Part shown: positions 43,617 through 53,803 of the stretch, one piece after another
Layout of the letters: every line of letters starts with the position of its first letter
Numbering within the stretch: position 1 is the first letter of the stretch
Source of the DNA: Rubrobacter tropicus
Lineage (GTDB): Bacteria; Actinomycetota; Rubrobacteria; Rubrobacterales; Rubrobacteraceae
Reading direction: 5' to 3'
Assembly (NCBI RefSeq): GCF_011492945.1
Contig: NZ_CP045119.1
Location: forward strand, 2,666,001 to 2,730,000
Length of the DNA: 64,000 nucleotides
Notes under the pieces: generated by a model
What the model saw: the letters and a program-made list of their open reading frames with translations, nothing else
Database searches by the model: none
What the model was told of the DNA's origin: nothing
Position numbers and translations under genes: made by a program

Positions 43617-44624
43617 GTGGAGTACCGGAACCTCGGCAGGACGGGCGTGCGGGTAAGCGAGCTCTGCCTCGGGTGCATGATGTTCGGCGGCAGGACCGGC
43701 GAGGAGGACTCGTTCGGGATCATCGACCGGGCCATAGACGCCGGCATCAACTTCGTAGACACGGCCAACGTCTACAGCACGGGTGCCAGCGAGGAGGTGG
43801 TCGGCAAGGCGCTGAGGAAGAACGGCAAGCGCGACTCCGTCGTGCTCGCCACCAAGGTCCACGGGCCCATGGGCGACGACCCGAACGCCAGGGGCAACCA
43901 TCGCAGGCACATCATCGAGCAGTGCGAGGCTTCGCTTCGGCGGCTCCAGGTCGAGCATTTCGACCTGTACCAGATCCACCGCCCCGACTCCCACATCCCC
44001 ATAGACGAGACGCTGCGCGCCCTGGACGACCTGATCCGGGCCGGCAAGGTCCGCTACGCGGGCACGAGCACCTACGCGGCGTGGCAACTGGTGGAAGCCC
44101 TCTGGGCGGCAAAGGAGCTCGGCCTCAACCGCTTCGTCTGCGAGCAGCCCCCGTACCACCTGCTCGACCGGCGCATCGAGCGCGAGCTGGTGCCCTTCGC
44201 CCAGACCTACGGGACGGCCCTGATCCCCTGGTCCCCCCTCGCGGGCGGCTTCCTGACGGGCAAGTACTCCCGCGACGAGAGCCAGTCCCCCGAGGACAGC
44301 CGCTACGGCCTCGAACCCCGCCGCCTCGGCCGCAACCACTTCACGGATGAGGCGTTCGACGTCCTCGAAACCGTCCAGGCCATAGCCGAGGAGAAAGGTT
44401 GCAACCCGGGCCAGCTCGCCCTCGCCTGGTGCAAGGACAAACCCGGCGTCACGAGCGCCATCATCGGCCCGCGCACCATGGAGCAACTCGAAGACAACCT
44501 CGGCGCCCTGGAGGTCTCCCTGGACGAAGGCGACCACGAACGCCTCGACGCCGTCGCCCCGCCGGGAAGGGCCACCGTCCCCTACTACGACGCCGACTTC
44601 GGCCCGCACCCGTTTCGCTGGTAG
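43617..44624 (+). CDS. Aldo/keto reductase
   Basis: This 335-residue reductase starts at GTG 43617, directly behind AGGAGGGGAAA. The in-frame stretch from 43578 precedes the Shine-Dalgarno site and is not coding. It begins VEYRNLGRTGVRVSELCLG, the AKR signature. The tetrad is seen in FVDTANVYSTGASEEV, LATKVHG and LYQIHRPDSH. The AKR11/AKR12-like layout with LIPWSPLAGGFLTGKY near residue 205 fits an NADPH-dependent sugar aldehyde reductase or voltage-channel-beta-like enzyme. It is divergent from the Gfo/Idh cluster. Confidence 0.91.
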   Translation: MEYRNLGRTGVRVSELCLGCMMFGGRTGEEDSFGIIDRAIDAGINFVDTANVYSTGASEEVVGKALRKNGKRDSVVLATKVHGPMGDDPNARGNHRRHIIEQCEASLRRLQVEHFDLYQIHRPDSHIPIDETLRALDDLIRAGKVRYAGTSTYAAWQLVEALWAAKELGLNRFVCEQPPYHLLDRRIERELVPFAQTYGTALIPWSPLAGGFLTGKYSRDESQSPEDSRYGLEPRRLGRNHFTDEAFDVLETVQAIAEEKGCNPGQLALAWCKDKPGVTSAIIGPRTMEQLEDNLGALEVSLDEGDHERLDAVAPPGRATVPYYDADFGPHPFRW

Positions 44625-44706
44625 GCCGCGCCCGAGACCAAAGCCCGACGCCTGCGGCGACCGATATTTGATGGTTGCGTGATCCTAGAAAGGGGTCTTC
44701 GCGTAG

Positions 44707-44712
44707 TATAGT
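44707..44712 (+). promoter_or_regulatory. -10 box before the HNH nuclease gene
   Basis: TATAGT lies about 80 nt before ATG 44793. No matching -35 box is seen at 16-18 nt spacing. Confidence 0.3.
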
Positions 44713-44792
44713 TTCGCGGTGCGGACGCGACGCTTTGCGCCATCAGAAACCGGAGACCGGGCGCCGCGGCCTGGCGGGAGGGGGAACGAGAC

Positions 44793-45470
44793 ATGCAGCG
44801 GACCTGTCGGGCGCGTGGGAGGACCACCGCCGTGCTATTCGCCCTGTTGCTGGCGGTCGTTCTGGCCGTCGCGGCGGCCGTGGGCGTCTCGGACGAGGCG
44901 GAGGCGCACCGGGCGTCGGCAAGGGAGCAGCTCGCGGAGCTGCGGGTAAAACCGGCCGGTTCGATGGTGGGGTACTCGCGGGAGAAGTTCCCCCACTGGT
45001 CAGACGCCAGGGAGTACAACTGGACCCTCCCTTCCGGCACCCCCGACCCAGGAAGTTGCGACGCCAGGGACGCGGCCCTGATCCGGGACGGGCGCGACGA
45101 GGTGGTCGGGAGCGGCTGCTACGTGGAGCGGGGCCGCTGGTTCGATCCCTACACCGGAAAAACCTACTACATGCCCTCAGACATAGACGTCGACCACGTC
45201 GTCCCGTTGGCGAACGCCTGGAGAAGCGGGGCCTCCTCGTGGACGACGGTCAAGAGGGAGCGCTTCGCGAACGTCCCGATGGACGTACTCTCCGTGGAGG
45301 ACAACGCCAACGCCTCCAAGGGAGACAAGGGACCAGAGGCGTGGAAACCGCCCAGGGCCGCCTACCACTGCACGTACGCGCGGAAGTGGATCGGGATAAA
45401 GCACAACTGGACGCTCTCCGTCACGGGCGCCGAGAAGACGGCCCTCTCAAGCATGCTCTCGACTTGCTAG
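44793..45470 (+). CDS. Secreted HNH/DUF1524-like nuclease
   Basis: This 225-residue protein starts at ATG 44793 behind GGGAGGGGG. Residues 11-38 form a signal peptide (TTAVLFALLLAVVLAVAAAV, cleavage probably after SDEAEA or AHA-like sites). The nuclease motif is IDVDHVVPLANAW with D134 and H135, followed by NASKGDKGPEAWKPP and a C-terminal KHNW region, as in GmrSD-C/DUF1524-type HNH domains found in extracellular actinobacterial nucleases. Four cysteines suggest disulfides. A role in nutrient DNA scavenging is likely. It stands alone between a reductase and a repeat element. Confidence 0.87.
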   Translation: MQRTCRARGRTTAVLFALLLAVVLAVAAAVGVSDEAEAHRASAREQLAELRVKPAGSMVGYSREKFPHWSDAREYNWTLPSGTPDPGSCDARDAALIRDGRDEVVGSGCYVERGRWFDPYTGKTYYMPSDIDVDHVVPLANAWRSGASSWTTVKRERFANVPMDVLSVEDNANASKGDKGPEAWKPPRAAYHCTYARKWIGIKHNWTLSVTGAEKTALSSMLSTC

Positions 45471-45473
45471 ACG

Positions 45474-45556
45474 AGCTATCAGCTTTCAGCAAGGGCAAAA
45501 GGGTGACAGCTGAAAGCGGAGGCCGTAAGGCCGAAGCGGGCTGATGGCTGACGGCG
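45474..45556. repeat. Family-B intergenic inverted repeat
   Basis: CTATCAGCTTTCAGC pairs imperfectly with GACAGCTGAAAGCGGAG and GGGCTGATGGCTGACGGCG across the AAGGGCAAAAGGG centre. It lies between two convergent genes (HNH nuclease and sulfatase) and might act as a bidirectional terminator-like structure. Confidence 0.5.
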
Positions 45557-45589
45557 CGGGTCGGGGAGGCATTGCCTCCCCGACCCGCA

Positions 45590-46999
45590 TCAGGGCGTTG
45601 GGCCGTTCTCGGCTGTTCTGCACCCCGGTCCGGCGCAGGTTCGCAGGGCTTCGAGGGCGTCCTTGAGCGCCTGGGGGGCTGCCTCGGGCCTCGACTCCAG
45701 CTCGTGGGGGTCCGTGCGGAGGTCGTAGTACTCCTGCTCGCCGCTGGCGTAACGGATGTACTTCTCCCCTTCCTGGCTCAGGACGCCCGCGTAGTCCGGC
45801 ATGCCGAAGCCGTTGCCGTCGGGCGTGCGGCCTTCCAAAAGTACGTACCGGCGCCAGGTGGCGGGGTCCGTCCGCGCGTCCAGCAGGGCCTCCATGGGCC
45901 TGCCGTCGGTCCAGGGCTGTTGCGGTACGTTCGCCCAGGCCAGGAACGTCGGGGCGAGGTCGGTGTTGAGGACGAGGCGGTCGTCCTCGACGCCCTGACG
46001 GATGCCGGGGCCGCGCACGATCATCGGGAAGTTGGTGTCCGTCTCGTACGGCGTCAGCTTCCCGGTCGAGAGGCGATGTTCGCCCATGTGGTAGCCGTTG
46101 TCCGTCCAGAGGACGATGTACGTGTCGTTCAACTCGTTGTGGTTCTGCAGGATGCCCACGATCTCCGCGATGCTCTCGTCCACCGTCTGGAGCGCGCGCA
46201 GCCGGTCGCGGTAGTCCCGGGCGTACTCCAGATCTTTTGCTTCGGAGACGCGAGGTTTGGACCTGACGTACGCCGGCTTGTCCGAGACGTCTGCCTCGTC
46301 GTAGGCGGGGGGGCGGGGGAACGGCGCGTTCGCGAAGGCGCCCTCGTAGGCCGACTGATGGTCGTAGGGCGCGTGCGGCGCGAAGAAAGAGGCCTGCAGA
46401 AAGAACGGCCTGTGGGTGGACGCCTTCAGGCGGACGTAGTCCGAGATCTCCCTCTTTCGCACCGAGTCCATGTGCGTCCCGGAGCCGTACTCTCGGATTT
46501 CCCCGTCGTCGTTTACCGTGCGGGAGTTGCCGCCACCCTGGCTGAACCACCTGTCCCAGCCGGGCGGGACGTATTTCTGGTCGTGGCCGTTGAGGTACTT
46601 GCCGATAAGGGCCGTGTCGTAGCCGGCCCGGTCGAGCCAGACGGCAACGGTGGAGCGATCGAGACCCCGGTTGCGGAAGTAGCCCGAGCCGTTCTCGTTG
46701 GCGAAGAGGCCCGTGTTGTGCGGGTACTGCCCCCTCAGGATGGAGGCGCGGCTGGGGCAACAGCGCGGGAAGGCGAATCGGGCGTTCGTCAGCTTCGTGC
46801 CCCGGTTCAGGAGGTGGGCACGTACCCTGTTCATGCTCCAGAGCGTATCCGCGCTCTGGTCGTCGGTCATTATGAGGATGATGTTGGGGCGCTGCACCGC
46901 GTCCGCGTCGGGGGAAACGGCCACCGTCAGAACGAGGGCGCAGAATACCGCAACGGCCACCGAGGTCAGCAGGCGGATCGCTTTTTTGGTCATTGGCAT
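45590..46999 (-). CDS. Secreted sulfatase
   Basis: This protein of about 469 residues is a type I sulfatase of the alkaline phosphatase superfamily. Residues 7-34 are a signal peptide (AIRLLTSVAVAVFCALVLTV then SPDADA). The metal site begins with IMTDDQ (D46, D47). The formylglycine site is C81 in CCPSRASILRG, matching CxPSR. Further blocks are GKYLNGHDQKYVPPGWDRW and DNGYHMGEHRLSTGKLTPYE. It hydrolyses sulfate esters outside the cell, probably on polysaccharides. The start region holds a 14-bp tandem duplication, so ATG 46999 and ATG 46993 are both possible. A formylglycine-generating enzyme is not in the window. Confidence 0.92.
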   Translation of the reverse strand: MPMTKKAIRLLTSVAVAVFCALVLTVAVSPDADAVQRPNIILIMTDDQSADTLWSMNRVRAHLLNRGTKLTNARFAFPRCCPSRASILRGQYPHNTGLFANENGSGYFRNRGLDRSTVAVWLDRAGYDTALIGKYLNGHDQKYVPPGWDRWFSQGGGNSRTVNDDGEIREYGSGTHMDSVRKREISDYVRLKASTHRPFFLQASFFAPHAPYDHQSAYEGAFANAPFPRPPAYDEADVSDKPAYVRSKPRVSEAKDLEYARDYRDRLRALQTVDESIAEIVGILQNHNELNDTYIVLWTDNGYHMGEHRLSTGKLTPYETDTNFPMIVRGPGIRQGVEDDRLVLNTDLAPTFLAWANVPQQPWTDGRPMEALLDARTDPATWRRYVLLEGRTPDGNGFGMPDYAGVLSQEGEKYIRYASGEQEYYDLRTDPHELESRPEAAPQALKDALEALRTCAGPGCRTAENGPTP

Positions 47000-47075
47000 G
47001 TTGTCATTGGCATCGTCTCCCCAGAGTAACGCCAACTCGGCCGCATCCGGCCCCATCGGAGTGAGGGGGCCACTG

Positions 47076-48032
47076 TTATCGGGGGATCGCGGCCTCTATC
47101 TCGTCGATCTCGTCCTCAGAGAGGCGGAAGTTTGCGGCGCCGACGATGCCGTCTACCTGATCCGGCCTGCGGCCACCGACGATGGCGGCCGAGACAGCGG
47201 GATGCCCGAGGGTCCACGCTATCGCCACCTCGGCCGGGGACCGGTCGTGACGCCCGCCGACCTCGCGCAGCTTCTCGACGAGCTCCAGGTTCTGCGAGAG
47301 CTTCGGGTCGTTGAACTGCTCGTTGTTGCGCCGCCAGTCGTCCGAAGGCATGTTCTCGACCCGCTCGCGGGTCATCTTGCCCGTTAGCAGCCCGCTCGCC
47401 ATCGGCGAGTAGACGATGACGCCGACGTCGTTCTCCCCGGCGTAAGGCAGGATCTCGTCCTCGACCTCCCGCCTGAGCATGTTGTACGGCGGCTGCAACG
47501 TCTCGACCGGGGCGATGCCGTTCGCCCGCTCCATCTGCCGCGCATCGAAGTTCGAGACCCCGATGTGGCGAACCTTGCCCTCCTCCTTTAGCTCGGCCAG
47601 CGCCTGCCAGCCCTCCTCAACATCTTCGTCGGGGCGGGGCCAGTGGATCTGGTACAGGTCGATAACGTCCGTCTGCAACCGCCTGAGGCTGTCCTCGCAC
47701 TCCTTCTTCACGGAGTCTTTCTTGAGGACGTTAGAGACATTCCCACCCTCGTCCCAGACAAGCGAGCACTTGGTGAAGACGTAAGGCCTGTCGGCGTCCG
47801 AGAAGCCCTTCAACGCCTGCGCCACGAGCTCCTCCGAGTGGCCGAGGCCGTAGACGGCGGCCGTGTCGACCCAGTTGATCTCCGACTCGACGGCGCGCCT
47901 GATGGCCCCGACCGCCTCGTCGTCGTCCTGCGAGCCCCACGCGCCGGCCCAGCCGGTCCCGCCTATGGCCCACGCCCCGAAACCGACGGGCGTGATCTCC
48001 AGATCGGTCTTGCCGAAACGGACTTTGTGCAA
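47076..48032 (-). CDS. Aldo/keto reductase
   Basis: This 318-residue reductase starts at TTG 48032 after AAAGGA. The tetrad is seen in WVDTAAVYGLGHSEEL, FTKCSLVWDEGG and LYQIHWPRPDED. A C-terminal cofactor loop is VSAAIVGGRRPDQVDG. It is of the AKR11-like group acting on sugars or general aldehydes. A fragment of family-A repeat (AGGTTTCAGG at 48051-48060) abuts its Shine-Dalgarno region. It is followed on the same strand by the sulfatase gene after a 76-nt gap. Confidence 0.9.
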   Translation of the reverse strand: MHKVRFGKTDLEITPVGFGAWAIGGTGWAGAWGSQDDDEAVGAIRRAVESEINWVDTAAVYGLGHSEELVAQALKGFSDADRPYVFTKCSLVWDEGGNVSNVLKKDSVKKECEDSLRRLQTDVIDLYQIHWPRPDEDVEEGWQALAELKEEGKVRHIGVSNFDARQMERANGIAPVETLQPPYNMLRREVEDEILPYAGENDVGVIVYSPMASGLLTGKMTRERVENMPSDDWRRNNEQFNDPKLSQNLELVEKLREVGGRHDRSPAEVAIAWTLGHPAVSAAIVGGRRPDQVDGIVGAANFRLSEDEIDEIEAAIPR

Positions 48033-48080
48033 AGGAGAATCCTTTCTTTGTAGGTTTCAGGAAAACCCGATATCTGCTGC

Positions 48081-48956
48081 CTAAAAAGGCACCGAGATAA
48101 ATGGCGAAGAGTAATCCGGGGCCTGAGCGAGGACCCTCTCGGCCTCTTCGCGGGGCATCTCGCGACCGATGGATTCGAGCATGTTCGGGACCAGGGTGAC
48201 GTCGCCGACCATTGCTATGCCCGTGATCTCCTCGTAAGAGAGCACGAAGGAGACGGCCGCGTCTATGTGCTCTTGCCGGTCGAAGGGCTCGTACCAGGTC
48301 GTGTACCTCTGGTCACCCGTCGGGTCGCCCTCGGGCCAGTTGCGCCGGGAGATGGTCTTGATGGTCATGAGGCCGGCGTCCTGGCGCTTTATCTCATCGA
48401 CCAGCGCCTCGAAGTCCCGCCTGTAGTCCTCGTCGGTCGAGAGGATGAAGTTCCACGGGGTGAGGACGGTCTCGAACGGGTAGCGCCTCAGGGCTTCGAG
48501 GTGGACCGCGGGGGCCTCGTGGCCGTGGCCGGTGATGCCAACGGCGCCGACTAGGCCCTCTTCCTTCGCCTCGATGGCGGCCTCCAGGGCGCCGCCCGGG
48601 CCGGTTGCGCGGTCGAGGTCCTCGAGGTCGCAGACGGCGTGCAGCTGGATCAGGTCCACGGAGTCGACGCGCAGACGCTCCAGAGAACGCTCTATGGAGC
48701 GGCGGGCCGCGTCTTTCTCGCGGTCGCCGGTCTTGGTGGAGAGGAAGATCCTGTCCCGGATCTCCGGCATCCAGCGCCCGTACTGGAGCTCGGAGTCCCC
48801 GTAATCCGCCGCGGTGTCGAAGTGGTCGACCCCGGCGTCGAGCGCCTGCCGAATGGCGAGGTCCGAAGCCTCTTCCGTGGCCTCCCCGAGCGCCGCCCCG
48901 CCGAAGATGAGCACGGAGTTCTCACGCCCGATCCGTCCAAGCCGCCGATGTTCCAT
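48081..48956 (-). CDS. Aldo/keto reductase
   Basis: This 291-residue reductase starts at ATG 48956 behind GGGCGGAAG. The open frame continues upstream into the GH38 gene, but the conserved part begins [20 protein letters not shown]. The tetrad is in [22 protein letters not shown] and [14 protein letters not shown]-terminal region [12 protein letters not shown] replaces the usual long cofactor loop. It lies 34 nt after the GH38 stop, so both may be cotranscribed and the reductase may act on a product of mannoside cleavage. Confidence 0.88.
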   Translation of the reverse strand: MEHRRLGRIGRENSVLIFGGAALGEATEEASDLAIRQALDAGVDHFDTAADYGDSELQYGRWMPEIRDRIFLSTKTGDREKDAARRSIERSLERLRVDSVDLIQLHAVCDLEDLDRATGPGGALEAAIEAKEEGLVGAVGITGHGHEAPAVHLEALRRYPFETVLTPWNFILSTDEDYRRDFEALVDEIKRQDAGLMTIKTISRRNWPEGDPTGDQRYTTWYEPFDRQEHIDAAVSFVLSYEEITGIAMVGDVTLVPNMLESIGREMPREEAERVLAQAPDYSSPFISVPF

Positions 48957-48990
48957 ACTTCCGCCCTTCTCTCGCCTGCCCCGGACCATC

Positions 48991-51900
48991 TTACCCTCTT
49001 CCGGCCTCCAGCCGCAGGCTGACAACCTCGAAGGGCCGCAATTCGAGGGAGAGCCCGTCTTCTCGAACCTCCAGGCTCTCTCCCCCATCTTCCAGCAGGT
49101 TCGTCTTCTCGGCGCTTTGCAGGCCGCCGGGGAAGTTGAGGCGGCATTCGCCGCGGGCGCCGTGGGGTTCGTAGAGGCGTAGGATCTCACCCCTCCCGTC
49201 CTCGGCCGCCTTGAGTGCCGCGAGCGCGACCTCCAGCCCTTCCGCCACGACGAACGAGTATTCGGACGGCTCCCCTTCCTTCGCCTTGACGGGTATCAGG
49301 GGGCTGTTGAGCGCGAAGGCCTCGCGGGCGACACCGGCCTCCGTCCAGTCGCCGGCGTGGGGGTAGATGGAATAGGTGAAGCGGTGCTCGCCCTGGTCGG
49401 CGAGAGGATCCGGGTAGACGGGGCCCCGGAGCAGCGTGAGGCCGAGGACGTTGCCCCTGGCGCTGTGGCCGTACTTCCCGTCGTTCAGGAGGGCGACGCC
49501 GTAGCCGGGCTCGGATATATCCAGGAAACGGTGGGCCGAGGTCTCGAAACGGGTGGCGTCCCAGGTCGTGTTCTGGTGGGTGGGGCGGCGCTGGGCGCCG
49601 AACATCGTCTCCGAGGTCGCCTCGTGGGAGCGGACGTTCACGGGAAAGAGCGCGCGGAGCAGGACCCGCCGCTCGCGCCAGTCCACGCGCGTCTCCACGT
49701 CCAGGCGCCGCGAGCCCGAGAGGAGCCGGTAGGTCTGCGAGATCTCCGACCCCCGCCACAGCCGGGTGACCCGGACGGAGGCCCGGAGCGGGCCGTCCTC
49801 GGTCACCTCGACGCCCTCTACCGCGAGGATCTCCTCGGCCTCGCCCTCGTACCCCTCCTCGATGTCCCAGGCCTCCCAGTTGCGCGGCCTGTCCGTGTAC
49901 GCCCACAACCCGTTGCCGCGCCCCGAGAGTACCTCCCTTCCCGCCTCCTCGTCGAAGACGCGATGGAGCGTGCCGTCGGCCCCGACCTCCACCCGGAGTA
50001 GACCGTTCTCGATCACGGTGGTTTCGCCGGAGACCTCGACCCCAACCCTCGGGACGTTCGGCGACGCGGGTTCTCCCCCATCCCGCGGCGAAGTCCACCC
50101 GAGGCCGGGGACCTCGCGTTCGGGGACGTGGACGAGCAGGCCGCCGTCGTCCGTCTTCTGCGCCGGCAACGAACCGCCCTCCATCCCGCCCCGCAGGTAT
50201 ACGGTGAGCGGGCGCGGGTGCAACGAGGCGTTGGCGACGAGGAGGCCCGCGCCCGCGCCGTCTGGGCCGTCGAGGGAGCCGTCGCGGAGGTTCTTTGCGG
50301 TCTCCACGACGTTCTCCAGCTCTTTGCGGGTAACGTCGTAGACCTCGCGGATGGAGGTGCCGGGAAGGATGTCGTGGAACTGGTTGAGGAGTAGCGTCTT
50401 CCAGGCCGACTCCAGCTCCGCTTCCGGGTAAGCCGCGCCGCGAAGCGCCGCCAACGTCAGGAGGACCTCGGCCTCGAGCAGGCGGTGTTCTGCCTCCCGG
50501 TTCAGCTTCTTTACGCGGGCCTGGGTGGTCAGGGTGCCCCGGTGGAGCTCGAGGTAGAGCTCCCCAACCCACTTCGGGAGGCCCTCCGCAGGGAGCGAGT
50601 CGAAGAAGTCTTCGACCATCGCCATGCGGAGGCGGGGCATGGCCGGGAAGCTCTTGAGGCGGTCGAAGTTCTCGAGCATCTCCTCCGTCGGGCCGCCGCC
50701 GCCGTCGCCCCAGCCGAAGGAGAAGAGGGTCTCCGGGTGGCGGCGCTTGCCCTCGAAGTTCTTCCAGGTGCCGTAGAGGTCGAGGGGCCTGAGGTTGCCG
50801 TTGTAATCCTGGCCTGGGTTGTCGAAGTCGTGGGCGACGACGGTGCTGCCGTCGAGGCCCTCCCACTCGTAGAGGTCGTGGGGGAACTTGTTTGCCTCGC
50901 TCCAGTTGAGCTTGTAGGTGAAGAAGCCCTCGATGCCGGCGCCTTTTAGGATCTGGGGCAGGGCCGGGGAGAAGCCGAAGGTGTCGGGGAGCCAGGCGAC
51001 CTTCGAGCGGCGGCCGAAGCGGGACTCGAAGTACCTCTGGCCGTGGAGAAGCTGGCGGGCTATGGACTCGCCGGATGGGATTTGGCAGTCCGGCTCGACC
51101 CACATCCCCCCCACAGGCTCCCAACGCCCCTCCTCGACGCGCTTTCGCACCCCCTCGAAAAGGTCGGGGGCCTCCGACTCGATCCAGTCGTAGAGCTGCG
51201 CGGAGGACTGGTTGAAGACGAAGTCCTCGTAGCGGTCCATCAAGGAGAGGACGCTCGCGAAGGTCCTGCGCCCCTTGCGCAACGTCTCGGAGACGGGCCA
51301 GAGCCACGCGAGATCCAGGTGGGCGTGGCCCGTCAGCGCGACCCGCCCGACCGGAGGATACTCGGCCTTCAACCCCTCCAGCCGCGCCGCCAACTTCTCG
51401 CGCGCCCCCCGCACCGCCCGCCGCGTCTCCTCCGGCAACGGCTCGACCTCCTGCGGGGCCGGCGGCAGGCTCCACGGTCCGCCGTCGGTGGTCTCGGCGA
51501 ACGATTGCAGGTGGCGCGTGAGGGCGACGTCGGTGCCCGTAGGCCAGCTGGGGGCGAGGCCCGCGAAAGCCTCCTCGATCGCGTCGAGCAGGTGCGGCAC
51601 GGCCTCGTGGCCGCCGAGTTGGCCGCAGACCTCCGCGATGAGCGCGAGGTCCCGGTGGAGGGCGCGCAGATCCGTCTCCGGCACGACGAGGGCCGCGCGG
51701 CCGATGCGGGGTTCGGCGACGTTGGTCCCGAATGGACCGCGCGGCACCACCTCGGCCTCGACGCCGATCCGCTCGCCCCCCCTGGCCTTCTCCGCGACCG
51801 GAAAGCTCTTGTGGTAGGGGTTCAGGCCGCCGGAGAGGCCCGTGGAGAGGCGGACGAAGCCCTCTCCCCCAAGCCAGAGCTCCAGCTCGACGGGCGAGCC

Positions 51901-52113
51901 GACCCAGGCTTCGGGGACGGTCGCCTCCGCGGATAGGTTGGCCGGAAGCGCGGCCTCGGGCCAGAAATCTCCGACGGCCAGCTTGGTGACCTTCCCGTTC
52001 TCCGCGACGAAGCGCCACGCCCCGACCGGGCTCTCCAGGGCGTTGCGCCAGAGGTTCAACTCCTCGATCCGGCGCCCGTGGCGCTCCAGCCGCCTGGCGT
52101 CCACCTCGTCCAT
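48991..52113 (-). CDS. GH38 alpha-mannosidase
   Basis: This 1040-residue enzyme is a glycoside hydrolase family 38 retaining alpha-mannosidase that needs zinc. ATG 52113 follows GAGGGGGAGAG; an in-frame start at 52155 is less likely. The zinc ligands H265 and D267 lie in [12 protein letters not shown]. The nucleophile is D377 in [16 protein letters not shown], and [12 protein letters not shown] near residue 600 carries the remaining zinc ligands. The C-terminal half is the beta-sandwich domain. There is no signal peptide, so it acts on imported mannosides. It is divergent from the acyl-CoA synthetase and followed by an aldo/keto reductase. Confidence 0.94.
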   Translation of the reverse strand: MDEVDARRLERHGRRIEELNLWRNALESPVGAWRFVAENGKVTKLAVGDFWPEAALPANLSAEATVPEAWVGSPVELELWLGGEGFVRLSTGLSGGLNPYHKSFPVAEKARGGERIGVEAEVVPRGPFGTNVAEPRIGRAALVVPETDLRALHRDLALIAEVCGQLGGHEAVPHLLDAIEEAFAGLAPSWPTGTDVALTRHLQSFAETTDGGPWSLPPAPQEVEPLPEETRRAVRGAREKLAARLEGLKAEYPPVGRVALTGHAHLDLAWLWPVSETLRKGRRTFASVLSLMDRYEDFVFNQSSAQLYDWIESEAPDLFEGVRKRVEEGRWEPVGGMWVEPDCQIPSGESIARQLLHGQRYFESRFGRRSKVAWLPDTFGFSPALPQILKGAGIEGFFTYKLNWSEANKFPHDLYEWEGLDGSTVVAHDFDNPGQDYNGNLRPLDLYGTWKNFEGKRRHPETLFSFGWGDGGGGPTEEMLENFDRLKSFPAMPRLRMAMVEDFFDSLPAEGLPKWVGELYLELHRGTLTTQARVKKLNREAEHRLLEAEVLLTLAALRGAAYPEAELESAWKTLLLNQFHDILPGTSIREVYDVTRKELENVVETAKNLRDGSLDGPDGAGAGLLVANASLHPRPLTVYLRGGMEGGSLPAQKTDDGGLLVHVPEREVPGLGWTSPRDGGEPASPNVPRVGVEVSGETTVIENGLLRVEVGADGTLHRVFDEEAGREVLSGRGNGLWAYTDRPRNWEAWDIEEGYEGEAEEILAVEGVEVTEDGPLRASVRVTRLWRGSEISQTYRLLSGSRRLDVETRVDWRERRVLLRALFPVNVRSHEATSETMFGAQRRPTHQNTTWDATRFETSAHRFLDISEPGYGVALLNDGKYGHSARGNVLGLTLLRGPVYPDPLADQGEHRFTYSIYPHAGDWTEAGVAREAFALNSPLIPVKAKEGEPSEYSFVVAEGLEVALAALKAAEDGRGEILRLYEPHGARGECRLNFPGGLQSAEKTNLLEDGGESLEVREDGLSLELRPFEVVSLRLEAGRG

Positions 52114-52196
52114 CTCTCCCCCTCGGGCCGGCTTCTCATCGGTCTGGCGTCGCATTCTACGTTACCCGACCGTGGCGGCGTTTGCCCGGCGGCCTT

Positions 52197-52202
52197 TATA
52201 CT
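52197..52202 (+). promoter_or_regulatory. -10 box of the acyl-CoA synthetase gene
   Basis: TATACT lies 32 nt before ATG 52235, in the 121-nt gap to the divergent GH38 gene. No convincing -35 box is present. Confidence 0.4.
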
Positions 52203-52234
52203 CCCTCCACAGGGGAAGCGATGAGAGGAGCGAA

Positions 52235-53803
52235 ATGGCGGACAAGGTCTACCGCAGCGAGCTTACACCGGTGCATTTCTTGAGGCGCAGCGCGTACATG
52301 TTCCCCGACAAGACGGCGGTCGTCTACGGCGAGCGCCGCTACTCGTACCGGGACCTCGAAGAACGCGTGGACAGGCTCGCCTCGCGCCTGCGGGACTCCG
52401 GGCTCGAGAAGGGCGACCGCGTCGCCTTCCTGTGCCCGAACACGCCGCCGATGCTCGAGGCCCACTTCGGCGTCCCGGCGGCGGGCCTCGTCCTCGTCGC
52501 CATCAACACCCGCCTCGGCAAGGACGAGGTCAAGTACATAGTCGAGCACTCGGGCGCCAGGATGGTCTTCGCCGACGCCGAGCTGGAGAAGCTTCTGGCC
52601 GACGTCGAGGTCGAGACGGTGCGCATCGACGATACCGGCGAGGCCGGGGACCCGTACGAGGACTTTCTGGCCGAAGGGTCGCCCGAACCCGTCGATTTCG
52701 TGCTAGAGGACGAAGAAGAGACCATCTCCATAAACTACACGTCCGGCACCACGGGCAAACCGAAGGGCGTGATGTACACGCACCGGGGCGGGTACCTGAG
52801 CGCCCTTGGCAACGTCATAGAGACGGGGATGGGCTACTCGACCAAGTACCTTTGGACCCTGCCGATGTTCCACTGCAACGGGTGGACCTTCCCGTGGGCC
52901 GTCACGGCGGCCGCGGCCACGCACGTTTGTCTGAGGAGGGTCGAGCCTGACAGGATCTGGGAGCTCTTCGAGTCCGAGGGGATCACCCACTACTGCGCCG
53001 CCCCGACCGTCCAGATCGGCATAGTCAACGAAGACGCCGCCCACGCCCTCGACACCCCGGTCACGGCGGCGATAGCCGGCGCCCCGCCCTCCCCCACCCT
53101 GCTCGGCGGCCTCTTGGAGCTCAACATCAACCCCATGCACATCTACGGCCTCACGGAGACCTACGGCCCGCTCACGACGAGCGGCGTCCACCCCGAATGG
53201 GAGGACCTGGACATGGAGGAGCGGTCCAGGGTCATGGCCCGCCAGGGCCAGGGCTACGTCACCTCAGACCTCGTGCGCGTCGTGGACGAGAACATAAACG
53301 ACGTACCCCAAGACGCCGAGACGATGGGCGAGATAGTCATGCACGGCAACATGGTCGCCAAGGGCTACTTCGAAAACGAGGAGGCGACGGAAGAGGCCTT
53401 CGAGGGCGGCTGGTACCACTCGGGGGACATGGCCGTCTGGCACCCGGATGGGTACGTCGAGATCCGGGACAGGAACAAGGACATAATCATCTCCGGCGGC
53501 GAGAACATCTCCACCATAGAAGTCGAACAGGCCGTCATGGGCCACCCGGCTGTAATGGAGGCCGCCGTCGTCGCCATCCCCGACGAAAAATGGGGCGAAC
53601 GCCCCAAAGCCTTCGTGGTCCTCAAGAAGGGCCAGGAGGCCACGGAACAAGAGATAATAGACTACTGTAAAGAGCACATCGCCCGCTTCAAGGCCCCCGC
53701 CGCCGTCGAGTTCACCGAACTGCCAAAAACGTCCACGGGCAAGGTCCAGAAGTTCGTCCTGCGCGACAAGGAGTGGGCGAACAGCGAGAAGAAGGTGAAT
53801 TAG
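52235..53803 (+). CDS. Fatty-acyl-CoA synthetase, AMP-forming
   Basis: This 522-residue ANL-superfamily ligase activates a carboxylic acid through an acyl-adenylate and forms the CoA thioester. ATG 52235 follows GAGAGGAG; open frame further upstream overlaps the GH38 gene. The P-loop is YTSGTTGKPKGVMYTHRGG near residue 170, the A5 motif YGLTETYGP near residue 300, and the hinge block YHSGDMAVWHPDGYVEIRDR near residue 400 with NKDIIISGGENIS. The final lysine is in TSTGKVQKFVLR. The pattern is of the medium/long-chain AlkK-like group. It is not obviously linked to sugar use. Confidence 0.92.
   Translation: MADKVYRSELTPVHFLRRSAYMFPDKTAVVYGERRYSYRDLEERVDRLASRLRDSGLEKGDRVAFLCPNTPPMLEAHFGVPAAGLVLVAINTRLGKDEVKYIVEHSGARMVFADAELEKLLADVEVETVRIDDTGEAGDPYEDFLAEGSPEPVDFVLEDEEETISINYTSGTTGKPKGVMYTHRGGYLSALGNVIETGMGYSTKYLWTLPMFHCNGWTFPWAVTAAAATHVCLRRVEPDRIWELFESEGITHYCAAPTVQIGIVNEDAAHALDTPVTAAIAGAPPSPTLLGGLLELNINPMHIYGLTETYGPLTTSGVHPEWEDLDMEERSRVMARQGQGYVTSDLVRVVDENINDVPQDAETMGEIVMHGNMVAKGYFENEEATEEAFEGGWYHSGDMAVWHPDGYVEIRDRNKDIIISGGENISTIEVEQAVMGHPAVMEAAVVAIPDEKWGERPKAFVVLKKGQEATEQEIIDYCKEHIARFKAPAAVEFTELPKTSTGKVQKFVLRDKEWANSEKKVN

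Noticed and set aside
49187-52018. A 943-codon minus-strand open frame inside the GH38 gene
   Set aside because: It is an out-of-frame reading of GH38, almost entirely R/G/P/A, with no domain.
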